A stretch of DNA of 12,930 nucleotides from contig JAJYSW010000078.1 in NCBI GenBank assembly GCA_021793335.1, forward strand, positions 1-12,930, given 5' to 3'. The notes beneath the pieces are model-generated. The model was not told the origin of the DNA. It did not search any database and was given only the letters and a program-made list of their open reading frames with translations. This DNA is from Actinomycetes bacterium. GTDB lineage: Bacteria > Actinomycetota > Actinomycetes > Mycobacteriales > Micromonosporaceae. Positions 1-7,162 of this stretch are shown piece after piece. Positions within the stretch are counted from its first letter, which is position 1. Every line of letters starts with the position of its first letter. The translations under genes and the position numbers were made by a program.

Positions 1-768
1 CTGAGCCGCGCCCTCGGCACGGCCCTCTTCACGACCTTCTGCGCGGCCCTCTTCACGGCCCTCTTCACGGCCTTCTTCGCGGAACTCCTGCTTGAGCTCG
101 GAGACGTATCCGTAGGTCATGGTCTTCATTATCTGCTTCCAAACCTCTCGTTGACAACTTTCGCCGAGTCCACCCTCGACGAACTCGGCGTAATAGCGGG
201 CGGTGTCGTTGTCGAGCGTGTTCAGCGCCTCCATCAGCGGAGGCATCGCCTGCTCGACCTCGGGATTGAGCCGTTGAGTGAGCAGCGCGAAAACGGCGTA
301 GACGACGTCTTCGGATGCCTCGGCGGCATCGGTGATCAGCGGCATGTTGTCAGGGCTGACCACGTGTGGATCCAGCCGCATGACCGGCCGGCGAAGCGGC
401 CCGAGCGAGAGCTCGGTGCATGCTTGTGCGGTCTGGGTCTTGGGAGTGATGATCAGCAGGTTCGCCGGCATCTGATACTTGTTCTCCAGGAACGAGAGAT
501 ACCACGCCCAAGAACGGACCTTGTGCTGCAAGGGCCGCTCGGTCTGCGGTTCGATGACCAGGATCTCCTCGCCCTCGTCGGTGGTCACTCGCAGTGAGGT
601 ATCGATATAGCGCTCGATGGCCCCGATGCTCGTGGTGTCGACGATGATCTCGGCGACTTCTTTGACATCGGGGAACGTCTCGCCGAAGACCCGACGCACG
701 GTCCGCGTGAACAGGCCGGGGTCGTCTCGGAACAGGTGATGGAGTGCTTCATGGGGGATCTTCGCCAT
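1..768 (-). CDS. Rpn/YhgA-like PD-(D/E)XK family protein, 3' end outside the window
   Basis: Reading leftwards from an ATG at 768, the frame stays open for 256 codons to the window edge, so the C-terminus is missing. An AAGG Shine-Dalgarno lies 7 nt before the ATG. The N-terminal part shows a PD-(D/E)XK-like arrangement: D56 in YIDTSLRV, then E73 and Q75 in LVIEPQTE, followed by a W-rich helix (RSWAWYLSFLE, residues 85-95). This D...ExQ layout and the charged tail match the Rpn/YhgA and related putative-nuclease proteins that are abundant in actinobacteria. The tail from about residue 230 is a low-complexity series of EEGR/AEGR units, also common in that family and probably a charged helix. 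The biochemical role is unproven: related E. coli Rpn proteins are DNA endonucleases that promote RecA-independent recombination or act in phage defence. Family assignment is from motif memory and moderately sure; nuclease activity is inference. Confidence 0.72.
   Translation of the reverse strand, partial: MAKIPHEALHHLFRDDPGLFTRTVRRVFGETFPDVKEVAEIIVDTTSIGAIERYIDTSLRVTTDEGEEILVIEPQTERPLQHKVRSWAWYLSFLENKYQMPANLLIITPKTQTAQACTELSLGPLRRPVMRLDPHVVSPDNMPLITDAAEASEDVVYAVFALLTQRLNPEVEQAMPPLMEALNTLDNDTARYYAEFVEGGLGESCQREVWKQIMKTMTYGYVSELKQEFREEGREEGREEGRAEGREEGRAEGAAQ
13..81 (-). repeat. 12-bp in-frame tandem repeat encoding (E/A)EGR units
   Basis: Five 12-bp units plus a 9-bp partial unit (plus-strand consensus ctcttcacggcc) lie inside the PD-(D/E)XK gene; units start at 13, 25, 37, 49, 61 and 73. 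Two neighbouring units (49-60 and 61-72) are identical, which suggests recent slippage or duplication. On the minus strand each unit encodes a four-residue EEGR or AEGR block. The array may continue past the left edge. Confidence 0.85.
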
Positions 769-823
769 GCAATGACCTTAAGCGAGCTTTCACCTCGTAA
801 GGCCCATGCGACACGCGAGTCTC

Positions 824-829
824 ATTATC
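824..829 (-). promoter_or_regulatory. Possible -10 box (GATAAT) for the PD-(D/E)XK gene
   Basis: GATAAT on the minus strand differs from TATAAT by one base and lies about 55 nt upstream of the ATG at 768 in an AT-richer patch (about 820-845) that stands out from the GC-rich surroundings. The -35 hexamer 17 bp upstream (TGTCAG) is poor, so this is a weak call. Confidence 0.3.
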
Positions 830-848
830 GGATATTTGTCGGGTAACT

Positions 849-890
849 GACACCGGTTCGAGCCGGTGACGGCGTGCCGCCACCGGTGTC
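849..890. repeat. Nested inverted repeats upstream of the PD-(D/E)XK gene
   Basis: The outer arms gacaccggt (849-857) and accggtgtc (882-890) are exact reverse complements 24 bp apart. Inside, caccgg (851-856) and ccggtg (863-868) form a second, competing 6-bp hairpin around a 6-nt loop. The element sits just upstream of the AT-rich putative promoter of the minus-strand gene. It could be an operator or a terminator-like hairpin; no run of T follows on either strand. Confidence 0.5.
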
Positions 891-911
891 CGCCGGGCCG
901 GTGGTGGGCGT

Positions 912-1016
912 TCAGCCGTCGCAGGTGCGGATCATGGCCTCCGTTCGGCACCAGAAGTCGGTGGCATGGTCGAGCACGGCAAGGGCGCGGGCCGGAGACG
1001 GGCTATCGAGGGACGG
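912..1016 (-). pseudogene. Short orphan coding stretch, possible C-terminal gene remnant
   Basis: On the minus strand about 34 codons lie between an in-frame TGA at the edge of the 30-bp repeat array and a TGA at 912-914. The last 22 codons read VLDHATDFWCRTEAMIRTCD plus G and a stop. Nearly all of their third positions are G or C, and the composition (W, F, C, M, D, E) is protein-like rather than the R/P/A-rich text of shadow frames in this region. There is no convincing start: a GTG at the V of VLDHA has no clear Shine-Dalgarno. I do not recognise the family. The simplest reading is the 3' end of a gene whose 5' part was replaced by the repeat array. A chance open frame or a small intact gene is possible. 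Confidence 0.3.
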
Positions 1017-1020
1017 GGCT

Positions 1021-1160
1021 CACGCTCCCGCGCCCAGGCGCGACCCGACTCATGTTCCCGCACCCAGGCGCGACCCGACTCACGCTCCCGCACCCAGGCG
1101 CGACCCGACTCACGTTCCCGCACCCAGGCGCGACCCGACTCACGTTCCCGCGCCGAGGCG
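1021..1160. repeat. 30-bp tandem repeat array, four full units plus a partial fifth
   Basis: Units begin at 1021, 1051, 1081, 1111 and 1141, exactly 30 bp apart; the fifth matches only over its first 20 bp and then diverges. Each unit has the form ca(c/t)g(t/c)tcccg, c(a/g)cccaggcg, cgacccgact. Units differ by one to three substitutions, so the array is slightly aged. The first unit contains a CGCGCC-CA-GGCGCG palindrome; the next three have lost part of the left arm. The array starts inside the last codons of the Cro/CI-type gene and fills the gap toward the PD-(D/E)XK gene. Unit length is ten codons, but no frame is convincingly a gene. Confidence 0.9.
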
Positions 1161-1373
1161 CGGGAATGGCCTCATGGAGAAGACGATCTCCACCGCTACA
1201 TCGAAGTACTCGGCGATCTTCAGCGCCAAGTGGAGGCTCGGGCTGTACTCGCCGCGTTCGAGGTAGCCCACGGTCTGGTAGTGCACGCCGAGGGCGTCGG
1301 CGAGCTCGCGGCGGGAGACGCCCCGCTCGGCGCGCAGCATCGCGATGCGGTTGTACACGACGTCATCGGCCAC
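1140..1373 (-). CDS. Small Cro/CI-type (XRE) helix-turn-helix regulator
   Basis: A 77-residue single-domain DNA-binding protein. The recognition motif spans about residues 20-40 (SRRELADALGVHYQTVGYLE), with the RGEYSPSLHLALKIAEYFDV continuation typical of the short YozG-type XRE regulators found next to ABC exporters. The start is GTG at 1373, 6 nt after the permease stop; a GGGGG stretch about 10 nt upstream may serve as a weak ribosome binding site. It is the last gene of a three-gene operon with an exporter ATPase and permease, so autoregulation of that operon is likely. The usual C-terminal ending (FSMRPFPRLG) is present and ends inside the hairpin and repeat region, so the protein looks full length. 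Confidence 0.85.
   Translation of the reverse strand: MADDVVYNRIAMLRAERGVSRRELADALGVHYQTVGYLERGEYSPSLHLALKIAEYFDVAVEIVFSMRPFPRLGAGT
1145..1166 (-). terminator. Perfect 10-bp stem hairpin at the 3' end of the exporter/regulator operon
   Basis: Arms ttcccgcgcc (1145-1154) and ggcgcgggaa (1157-1166) are exact complements around a 2-nt centre. The hairpin lies within the last codons of the small regulator gene (stop at 1140-1142) and coincides with the final repeat unit. With no T-run it would be a GC-rich actinobacterial-type terminator or an mRNA 3' stabiliser for the operon at 1140-3151. Confidence 0.5.
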
Positions 1374-1379
1374 GGCCGC

Positions 1380-2227
1380 TTACCCCCAGTCCTGCTGCAT
1401 CTTCTCGCGCCTGGCCGCCATCGTCGAGCCCGACTCACGGCGTGCCATGCGGCTCAACAGCTTCGGCGCGAACGCCATCGACGCCGCCGACCAGGCGGCG
1501 AGCACGATGAACATCGTAAGCGTCCGCCAGCTCTGGCCGATCTCCACCGCCACGGCACTGTCGGGCAATAGCGCGTGCCGCATGCCGAGTCCGGCCCAGT
1601 AGGTGGGGAAGACCTGCCCGATGGCCTGGAGCCAGTCCGGCAACGCCGTGATCGGGTAGAAGATGCCGGAGATCGCGATGAGCCCCATGAACGGCAGCAT
1701 CACCAGCGCCATGTTGTTGGGATTGTCGAGCAGCGCCCCGAGGACGGCGCCGAGCGGGACGGTCGCGGCCAGGATGAGCACCAGCACCGCCAGGAACAGT
1801 AGCCAACGGTCGGGGGAGGCGAACTCCAGGCCGTCGAAGAACACCAGGCCCACGACCAGCATCACCATGACGCTGAAGGCCGTGAAGATCGCTATGGAGC
1901 CGAGATGCCCCACGAGGTATCCGGTCATACCGCCGGGCATCGACTTGGCGCGCAGCATGGTCCCGTTGGTGCGGTCCATCACCATGGTGCCGAGGACGCC
2001 GAAGACCCCGCCCCAGACGATGAACATGCCGATCAGGCTCGGCATGCTCATCGAACCGAGGGAGACCGGGGCGCCTTCGATGTCGACGCCGCGCAGGAAC
2101 AGCAGCACCGTGACCCCGATGACGAGTGGGAACAGGGTGCCTATCACGTCAGAGGGGGTGGTCAGCGTGACCTTGGTTTCGATCAGGGCCCGGCGCCAGC
2201 CGGTTTTATAGGCGTGCATGGTGGGGT

Positions 2228-2231
<4 letters not shown>
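1380..2231 (-). CDS. ABC-2 type exporter permease
   Basis: A 283-residue membrane protein with six predicted transmembrane segments near residues 29-47, 64-85, 104-131, 143-167, 173-194 and 237-256. The ISGIFYPITALPDWLQ stretch at 187-202 followed by FPTYWAGLGMRHAL is the hallmark of DrrB/ABC-2 permeases of drug, antibiotic or lipid exporters. The ATG at 2231 overlaps the ATPase stop by four bases (ATGA, 2228-2231) and has a strong AGGAGG seven bases upstream, so the two are translationally coupled. The frame stays open upstream inside the ATPase gene, but the coupled start is clearly better. It forms the membrane half of the exporter with the upstream ATPase. The substrate cannot be told from sequence. 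Confidence 0.9.
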
Positions 2232-3151
<920 letters not shown>

Positions 3152-3191
3152 GATCACCTCCGTCGTAGAAGTCGGTTCTTTGATAGCAGTC

Positions 3192-3220
3192 ATGCTACAT
3201 CTTGACGTAGAACTCTACAA
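3192..3220 (-). promoter_or_regulatory. Candidate promoter of the exporter operon
   Basis: TTGTAG (3220-3215) and TAGCAT (3197-3192) on the minus strand are separated by exactly 17 bp. Transcription would begin near 3185, giving a leader of about 34 nt before the ATG at 3151. That would leave the alternative ATG at 3193 outside the transcript. Confidence 0.5.
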
Positions 3221-3239
3221 TCCAGTAGATGCCAGTAGA
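3207..3239. promoter_or_regulatory. Operator-like symmetric and direct repeats at the exporter promoter
   Basis: gtagaactctac (3207-3218) has perfect 5-bp arms around a 2-bp centre and overlaps the putative -35 box. Two copies of ccagtaga (3222-3229 and 3232-3239) lie one helical turn apart just upstream and share the GTAGA core. This is a plausible binding site for the small XRE regulator of the same operon. Confidence 0.45.
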
Positions 3240-3246
3240 CGACGAA

Positions 3247-3273
3247 GGCCGCAGACCAGTGCGGTCTGCGGCC
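3247..3273 (-). terminator. Terminator hairpin of the sugar import operon
   Basis: Arms ggccgcagacc (3247-3257) and ggtctgcggcc (3263-3273) pair perfectly over 11 bp with a 5-nt loop. The hairpin lies 20 bp after the permease stop at 3294, where a terminator is expected. On the minus strand it is followed by TTCGTCGTCTAC, only mildly T-rich. Confidence 0.8.
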
Positions 3274-3293
3274 TCGGAGCAGGGGAAGGGGCG

Positions 3294-4319
3294 CTACCCT
3301 TTTCGCTTCTCCCCCGAGCGGGCCAGGACCCGCTGGAGCAGGATGAAGGCCAACAGCAGGACGCCGACGACGATCCTGGCCCACCACGAGGACAGGTTCC
3401 CCTGGAAGGCGATGATCGTCGTGAGCATCCCCATGACCATGACGCCCGCGACGGTGCCGAGCACGAAGCCGGCACCGCCGGTCAGCAGCGTCCCTCCGAC
3501 GACGACGGCGGCGATCGCGTCCAATTCGAGGCCGACACCGGCGAGCGGGTTCGCGCTCTTGGTATAGAAGGCGGCCACCACGCCGCCGAGCGCGGCGCAG
3601 AAACCGCTGATGGCGTACACGCCGACCTTGGTGCGCGCCACGGGCAGACCCATGAGCAGCGCGGACTGCTCGGAGCCGCCCACGGCGTAGACACTGCGGC
3701 CGAACCTGGTGTAGTGCAGGACGATGAACGCCAGGATCACGACGCCGAAAGCGATGAACGAGATGTACGGGAGGCTGAAGCCGCCGTCCCTCGGATCACC
3801 GAACTCAATGCGCTGCATGCCCCACGAGAAGAAGTCGATATCCCTGATGGACATGTCGTGGTCGGAGATCTGGAGTGTCAGGCCCCGGTAGAGGAACAGG
3901 CCCGCCAGCGTCGCGATGAACGGCTGCACGTTGAAGTAGTGGATGATCGCTCCGGTGAACGCGCCCGAGAGGACGCCGAAGACGAGCACGGCCGGGACGA
4001 CGATGCTCGCCGGCAGCCCGGCCTCGACGGTGAGCCAGGCGCAGGCCATCGTCGAGAAGGCCATCACCGATCCCACTGAGAGATCGATGCCGCCCGAGAG
4101 GATCACGAAGGTCATGCCGACGGCGACGATGAGGAGCCCGGCGTTGCCGATGAACAGGTCCGGGATCAGCTGCGGGTTGTCGAAGTTGGGATAGTTCGCG
4201 ATCCCGCCGAGGTACATCGCCGCCAGCAGCGCCACGGTGGCGCCGATGGGGATGTAGCGGCTGAGGCCGTCGAACAGCGTGGAGCGGGTCGGGCGCTCGG
4301 TCAACGTGGGGCTGCTCAT
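3294..4319 (-). CDS. yjfF: Sugar ABC importer permease, YjfF-like
   Basis: A 341-residue integral membrane protein of the RbsC/AraH type (BPD_transp_2 family), the second of two permeases in the operon. Multiple hydrophobic segments run from about residue 22 to the C-terminus. The conserved GMTFVILSGGIDLSVGSVMA stretch (about 87-106) is the family signature, and a later AVVVGGTLLTGGAG motif marks the second half. The length is close to E. coli YjfF (about 331). Start ATG 4319 overlaps the previous permease stop in an ATGA (4316-4319); the frame extends upstream within the neighbour but that is shadow text. It would pair with the first permease as a heterodimeric channel, as in the galactofuranose importer. 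Paralogous pentose permeases look similar, so the name rests on the operon as a whole. Confidence 0.85.
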   Translation of the reverse strand: MSSPTLTERPTRSTLFDGLSRYIPIGATVALLAAMYLGGIANYPNFDNPQLIPDLFIGNAGLLIVAVGMTFVILSGGIDLSVGSVMAFSTMACAWLTVEAGLPASIVVPAVLVFGVLSGAFTGAIIHYFNVQPFIATLAGLFLYRGLTLQISDHDMSIRDIDFFSWGMQRIEFGDPRDGGFSLPYISFIAFGVVILAFIVLHYTRFGRSVYAVGGSEQSALLMGLPVARTKVGVYAISGFCAALGGVVAAFYTKSANPLAGVGLELDAIAAVVVGGTLLTGGAGFVLGTVAGVMVMGMLTTIIAFQGNLSSWWARIVVGVLLLAFILLQRVLARSGEKRKG

Positions 4320-5410
4320 TTTGCGGGGGCTTTCTCGGGGTCGTGGGCGGCGGGCGTCCGCCCGGGCCGCCCGGTCCGGAACGGTCTGAGGATCCAGGCG
4401 CGGAACTCCGGCGACTGGAGCATCGCGACGATGAACACGACGATCGCCTTGGCGGTGAACTGCCACTGGCTGGACAGGCCGACGTTGATGATGGTGACTT
4501 CGAGCGTCCCGATGATGGCCACGCCGATCGTGGTGCCCACGAGGAAGAATCTTCCGCCGAGCAGTGTGGTGCCGCCGATGACGACGGCGAGGATCGCGTC
4601 CAGCTCGATCCACAGGCCGCCGTTGTTGGCGTCGGCGCTGCCGAGGTTGGCCGCGCCGATGATCCCCGCGAGCCCGGCGCAGATCCCGGCGATGAGGTAG
4701 GCCAGGACGGTGATCCCTTTGGCGCGGATGCCCGCCAGGCGGGACGCCTCGGGGTTGCCGCCCACCGATTCGAGCAGCATGCCCAGAGCGGTGGTGCGTG
4801 TGAGCAGGACGAGTGCGGCGAAGACGGCGACGCCGATGATGATCGGCACCGGGACGGTCGCGATCGCGCCGCGCCCGATGGAGACGAAGGGGGAGTCATC
4901 GGCGACCGAGGGGATCTGCCCGCCGGTGATGAGCTGGGCGATGCCGCGCCCGGCGATCATGAGGATCAATGTCGCCACGATCGGCTGGACTCCGAAGTAG
5001 GCCACCATGGCGCCGTTCCATGCTCCGATGAGCGCGGCGATCGCCAGGGCCAGGGTCACGGCGGTGACGACGACGCCGAGGGCGGACTGGTCGCCGTTGA
5101 GGATGTACTGGCAGGCGATGGCCGCGCCGATGGCGTAGACCGCGCCGACCGACAGATCGATGCCCTTGGTGGCGATGACGAGTGTCATGCCGAGGGCGAT
5201 CAGGAGCAGCGGGGCGCTGCGGCGGAGGATGTTGACGAACGCGCCGCCGAGGCGCCCGTCGTGGACGCTGGGGACGATGAAGTCGAAGCCGGTGACGGCG
5301 ATGTTGACGATGAGCAGCGCCGCCAGGACGATGAGCGGCCACATGAGCCGCTTGAAGTAGGCGCTCGCGCGGCCGCCGCCGGCCGTCTGCACGGGGGAGG
5401 CCAGGTTCAT
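4316..5410 (-). CDS. ytfT: Sugar ABC importer permease, YtfT-like
   Basis: A 364-residue RbsC-type permease. A cytoplasmic N-terminus of about 20 residues is followed by a first membrane segment near 23-42 and then the signature LIALGMTLVIATKGIDLSVG (about 70-89). Further helices follow, with the LAVVIGGTTLLGG motif in the C-terminal half. The proline/arginine-rich tail (from about 340) is cytoplasmic. The ATG at 5410 overlaps the ATPase stop by ATGA (5407-5410), with AGGGAG upstream inside the ATPase gene. Two different permeases rather than one is the arrangement of the YtfQRT-YjfF galactofuranose system and some other sugar importers, which supports the assignment. Confidence 0.85.
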   Translation of the reverse strand: MNLASPVQTAGGGRASAYFKRLMWPLIVLAALLIVNIAVTGFDFIVPSVHDGRLGGAFVNILRRSAPLLLIALGMTLVIATKGIDLSVGAVYAIGAAIACQYILNGDQSALGVVVTAVTLALAIAALIGAWNGAMVAYFGVQPIVATLILMIAGRGIAQLITGGQIPSVADDSPFVSIGRGAIATVPVPIIIGVAVFAALVLLTRTTALGMLLESVGGNPEASRLAGIRAKGITVLAYLIAGICAGLAGIIGAANLGSADANNGGLWIELDAILAVVIGGTTLLGGRFFLVGTTIGVAIIGTLEVTIINVGLSSQWQFTAKAIVVFIVAMLQSPEFRAWILRPFRTGRPGRTPAAHDPEKAPAK

Positions 5411-6927
5411 TCGGCGCTCCCTCGGGTGACGATCGTGTCGACGATGCGGTCAGTGGTCATGTCGGACTCCTCGTGGAGGATGTCGATGAGCTCGCGGTCG
5501 CGCAGGACGGCGATCCGGTCGGAGAGCCGGGTGACCTCGTCGAGCTCGGCGGAGATGAACAGGACGGCCATGCCCGCATCGGACAGTTCGGCGACCAGGC
5601 GCTGGATATCGGCCTTGGCGCCGACGTCGATGCCGCGGGTGGGCTCGTCGAGGATGAGCAGGCGCGGCTCGATCAACATCCAGCGGGCCAGTAGGACCTT
5701 CTGCTGGTTGCCGCCGGAGAGGTGGCGGACCGGCAGGTCGGGATTGGCGGGCCGGATGTCGAGCTTGTCGATGAATTCGGCCACCAGCTCGCTGCGGCGG
5801 GCCGGCGGGATGGCCCTGGCCCAGCCTCGGGAGGCCTGCATCGCGAGGATCATGTTCTCGGCGACGGTCAGGTCTCCTACGAGCCCTTCGGTCTTTCGGT
5901 TCTCGGGACAGAATCCGATGCCGCGGGCGGCGGCGGTGCGAGGGCTGTGTCCGCCGATGCGGCGGCCGTCGAAGGCGATCGTACCGGTGTCGTGGCGGTC
6001 GGCTCCGGCGATGAGGCGGGCGGTCTCGGTGCGGCCCGAGCCGAGCAGGCCGGCCAGGCCGATGACCTCGCCTTCGTGGATATCGAGGTCGAACGGGGCG
6101 ACGGCGCCTTTGCGTCCCAGGCCCGCGGCGGACACCAGCGGCGTGGACTGGGCGGGGCGGTCGTGGGGACGGCGGCGGTCGAGTGCGTCGAGCGTTTCGA
6201 CTTCGCGACCGAGCATATGGCCGATGAGCTCGTTCTCGGGCAGGTCGGCCGTGGCCCACTCGCCGACGAGCGTTCCGTTGCGCAGCACGGTCATCCGGTC
6301 GCAGATCTCGTAGACCTGGTCGAGGAAGTGGGAGATGAACACCATGGCGCAACCGCTGTCGGCGAGCGAGCGCATGACGCGCAGCAGCACGGCGACCTCT
6401 TCGCGGTCGAGCGAGGAGGTCGGCTCGTCGAGGATGAGGACCTTGGCGTCGATGTCGACGGCGCGGGCGATGGCCACCAGCTGCTGCGTGGCGATCGAAT
6501 AGGAGGACAGGGGCGCGGCGACATTGAGGTCGACGCCGATGTCGGACAGGAGCGCTTTGGCTCGTCTGCGCATCGCCCGGAAGTTGATGAACGGCCCGAG
6601 GCGCGGCTCGCGCCCCGCGAAGAGGTTCTCGGCGACCGAGAGGTTCTCGGTGAGGTTGACTTCCTGGTAGACCGTGGCGATGCCGCCGGCTTGGGCGTGG
6701 CCGGGGCTGTTGAATCGGACCGGTTCGCCGTCGAGGAGAATCCGGCCGGCATCGGGGCTGTGGACGCCGGTGAGGACCTTGATCAGGGTGGACTTGCCGG
6801 CGCCGTTCTCTCCCATGATGGCGTGGATCTCGCCGGGCCGGAGGGTGAAGTCGACGCCGTCGAGCGCGCGGACCCCGGTGAAGTCCTTCGTGATGCCGGT
6901 CATCTGGACGATCGGCTCGTCAGACAT
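5407..6927 (-). CDS. ytfR: Sugar ABC importer dual ATPase, YtfR-like
   Basis: A 506-residue protein with two ABC domains. The first has Walker A GENGAGKST (39-47), a degenerate signature (SIATQQLVAIARA, 144-156), Walker B VLILDEPT (163-170) and H200. The second has a degenerate Walker A GLLGSGRTE (293-301, lysine replaced), signature LSGGNQQK (403-410) and Walker B LLILDEPTRG (423-432). This asymmetry is normal for RbsA/XylG/YtfR-type ATPases. A GAAGG ribosome binding site lies 9 nt before the ATG. It sits on the cytoplasmic face of the two permeases and couples ATP hydrolysis to sugar uptake. It is separated from the binding-protein gene by 235 bp containing a large hairpin, then overlaps ytfT. 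Confidence 0.9.
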   Translation of the reverse strand: MSDEPIVQMTGITKDFTGVRALDGVDFTLRPGEIHAIMGENGAGKSTLIKVLTGVHSPDAGRILLDGEPVRFNSPGHAQAGGIATVYQEVNLTENLSVAENLFAGREPRLGPFINFRAMRRRAKALLSDIGVDLNVAAPLSSYSIATQQLVAIARAVDIDAKVLILDEPTSSLDREEVAVLLRVMRSLADSGCAMVFISHFLDQVYEICDRMTVLRNGTLVGEWATADLPENELIGHMLGREVETLDALDRRRPHDRPAQSTPLVSAAGLGRKGAVAPFDLDIHEGEVIGLAGLLGSGRTETARLIAGADRHDTGTIAFDGRRIGGHSPRTAAARGIGFCPENRKTEGLVGDLTVAENMILAMQASRGWARAIPPARRSELVAEFIDKLDIRPANPDLPVRHLSGGNQQKVLLARWMLIEPRLLILDEPTRGIDVGAKADIQRLVAELSDAGMAVLFISAELDEVTRLSDRIAVLRDRELIDILHEESDMTTDRIVDTIVTRGSAE

Positions 6928-7063
6928 GGGCTTGTACCTTCGGGTTCGTGGAGGGTGCGGGGGTCGGGTCCGGGGCCGCTGTGGGCCCCCGACTCGGTTT
7001 CGGAGGTTGGGGTCTGTCCAAGGGCCCTGGACGGGCGCCGTCCGGCCCGCTCGCCGTGTCGTC

Positions 7064-7100
7064 GGGCCTCCCGGATCCGACTCCGGGATCGGGGAGGCCC
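7064..7100 (-). other. Intra-operon stem-loop between binding protein and ATPase genes
   Basis: gggcctccc (7064-7072) pairs with gggaggccc (7092-7100). After one G-G mismatch, gatcc (7074-7078) pairs with ggatc (7086-7090), leaving a 7-nt loop. It lies 63 bp after the stop of the binding-protein gene and before the ATPase gene. This is the classical position for a partial terminator or mRNA stabiliser that makes the binding protein more abundant than the transporter. Confidence 0.7.
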
Positions 7101-7162
7101 TCCGCCTTCTCAGCGAGCGAGTGGGCTCGGATGCCGCCTCGCCCCGAGTCCTTGAACAGCTC

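Noticed and set aside
151..597. 148-codon plus-strand open frame
   Set aside because: It is antisense to the PD-(D/E)XK gene, whose frame is continuous for 256 codons with a good ribosome binding site and family motifs.
851..868. tRNA remnant or attachment site (T-arm-like ccggttcgagccgg)
   Set aside because: The stem pairs as 6 bp around a 6-nt loop, not the 5+7+5 of a T-arm, and no acceptor, D or anticodon arm is nearby. No integrase or direct-repeat att copy is seen.
1021..1160. CRISPR array
   Set aside because: The 30-bp units are directly contiguous with no unique spacers, and no cas genes are present.
866..1571. Plus-strand open frames through the 30-bp array encoding ten-residue repeats (PHPGATRLT type)
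   Set aside because: All frames stay open because the repeat length is a multiple of three and lacks stops. The frames then run antisense over the XRE and permease genes with no start signal or coding bias, so a repeat protein is not supported.
4343..6313. 656-codon plus-strand open frame opposite the permease and ATPase genes, and similar long ones at 5722-7155 and 6674-8176
   Set aside because: They are rich in D, G, E and R and mirror high-GC coding on the other strand, with no recognisable domain. The minus-strand genes have complete motifs, overlaps and ribosome binding sites.
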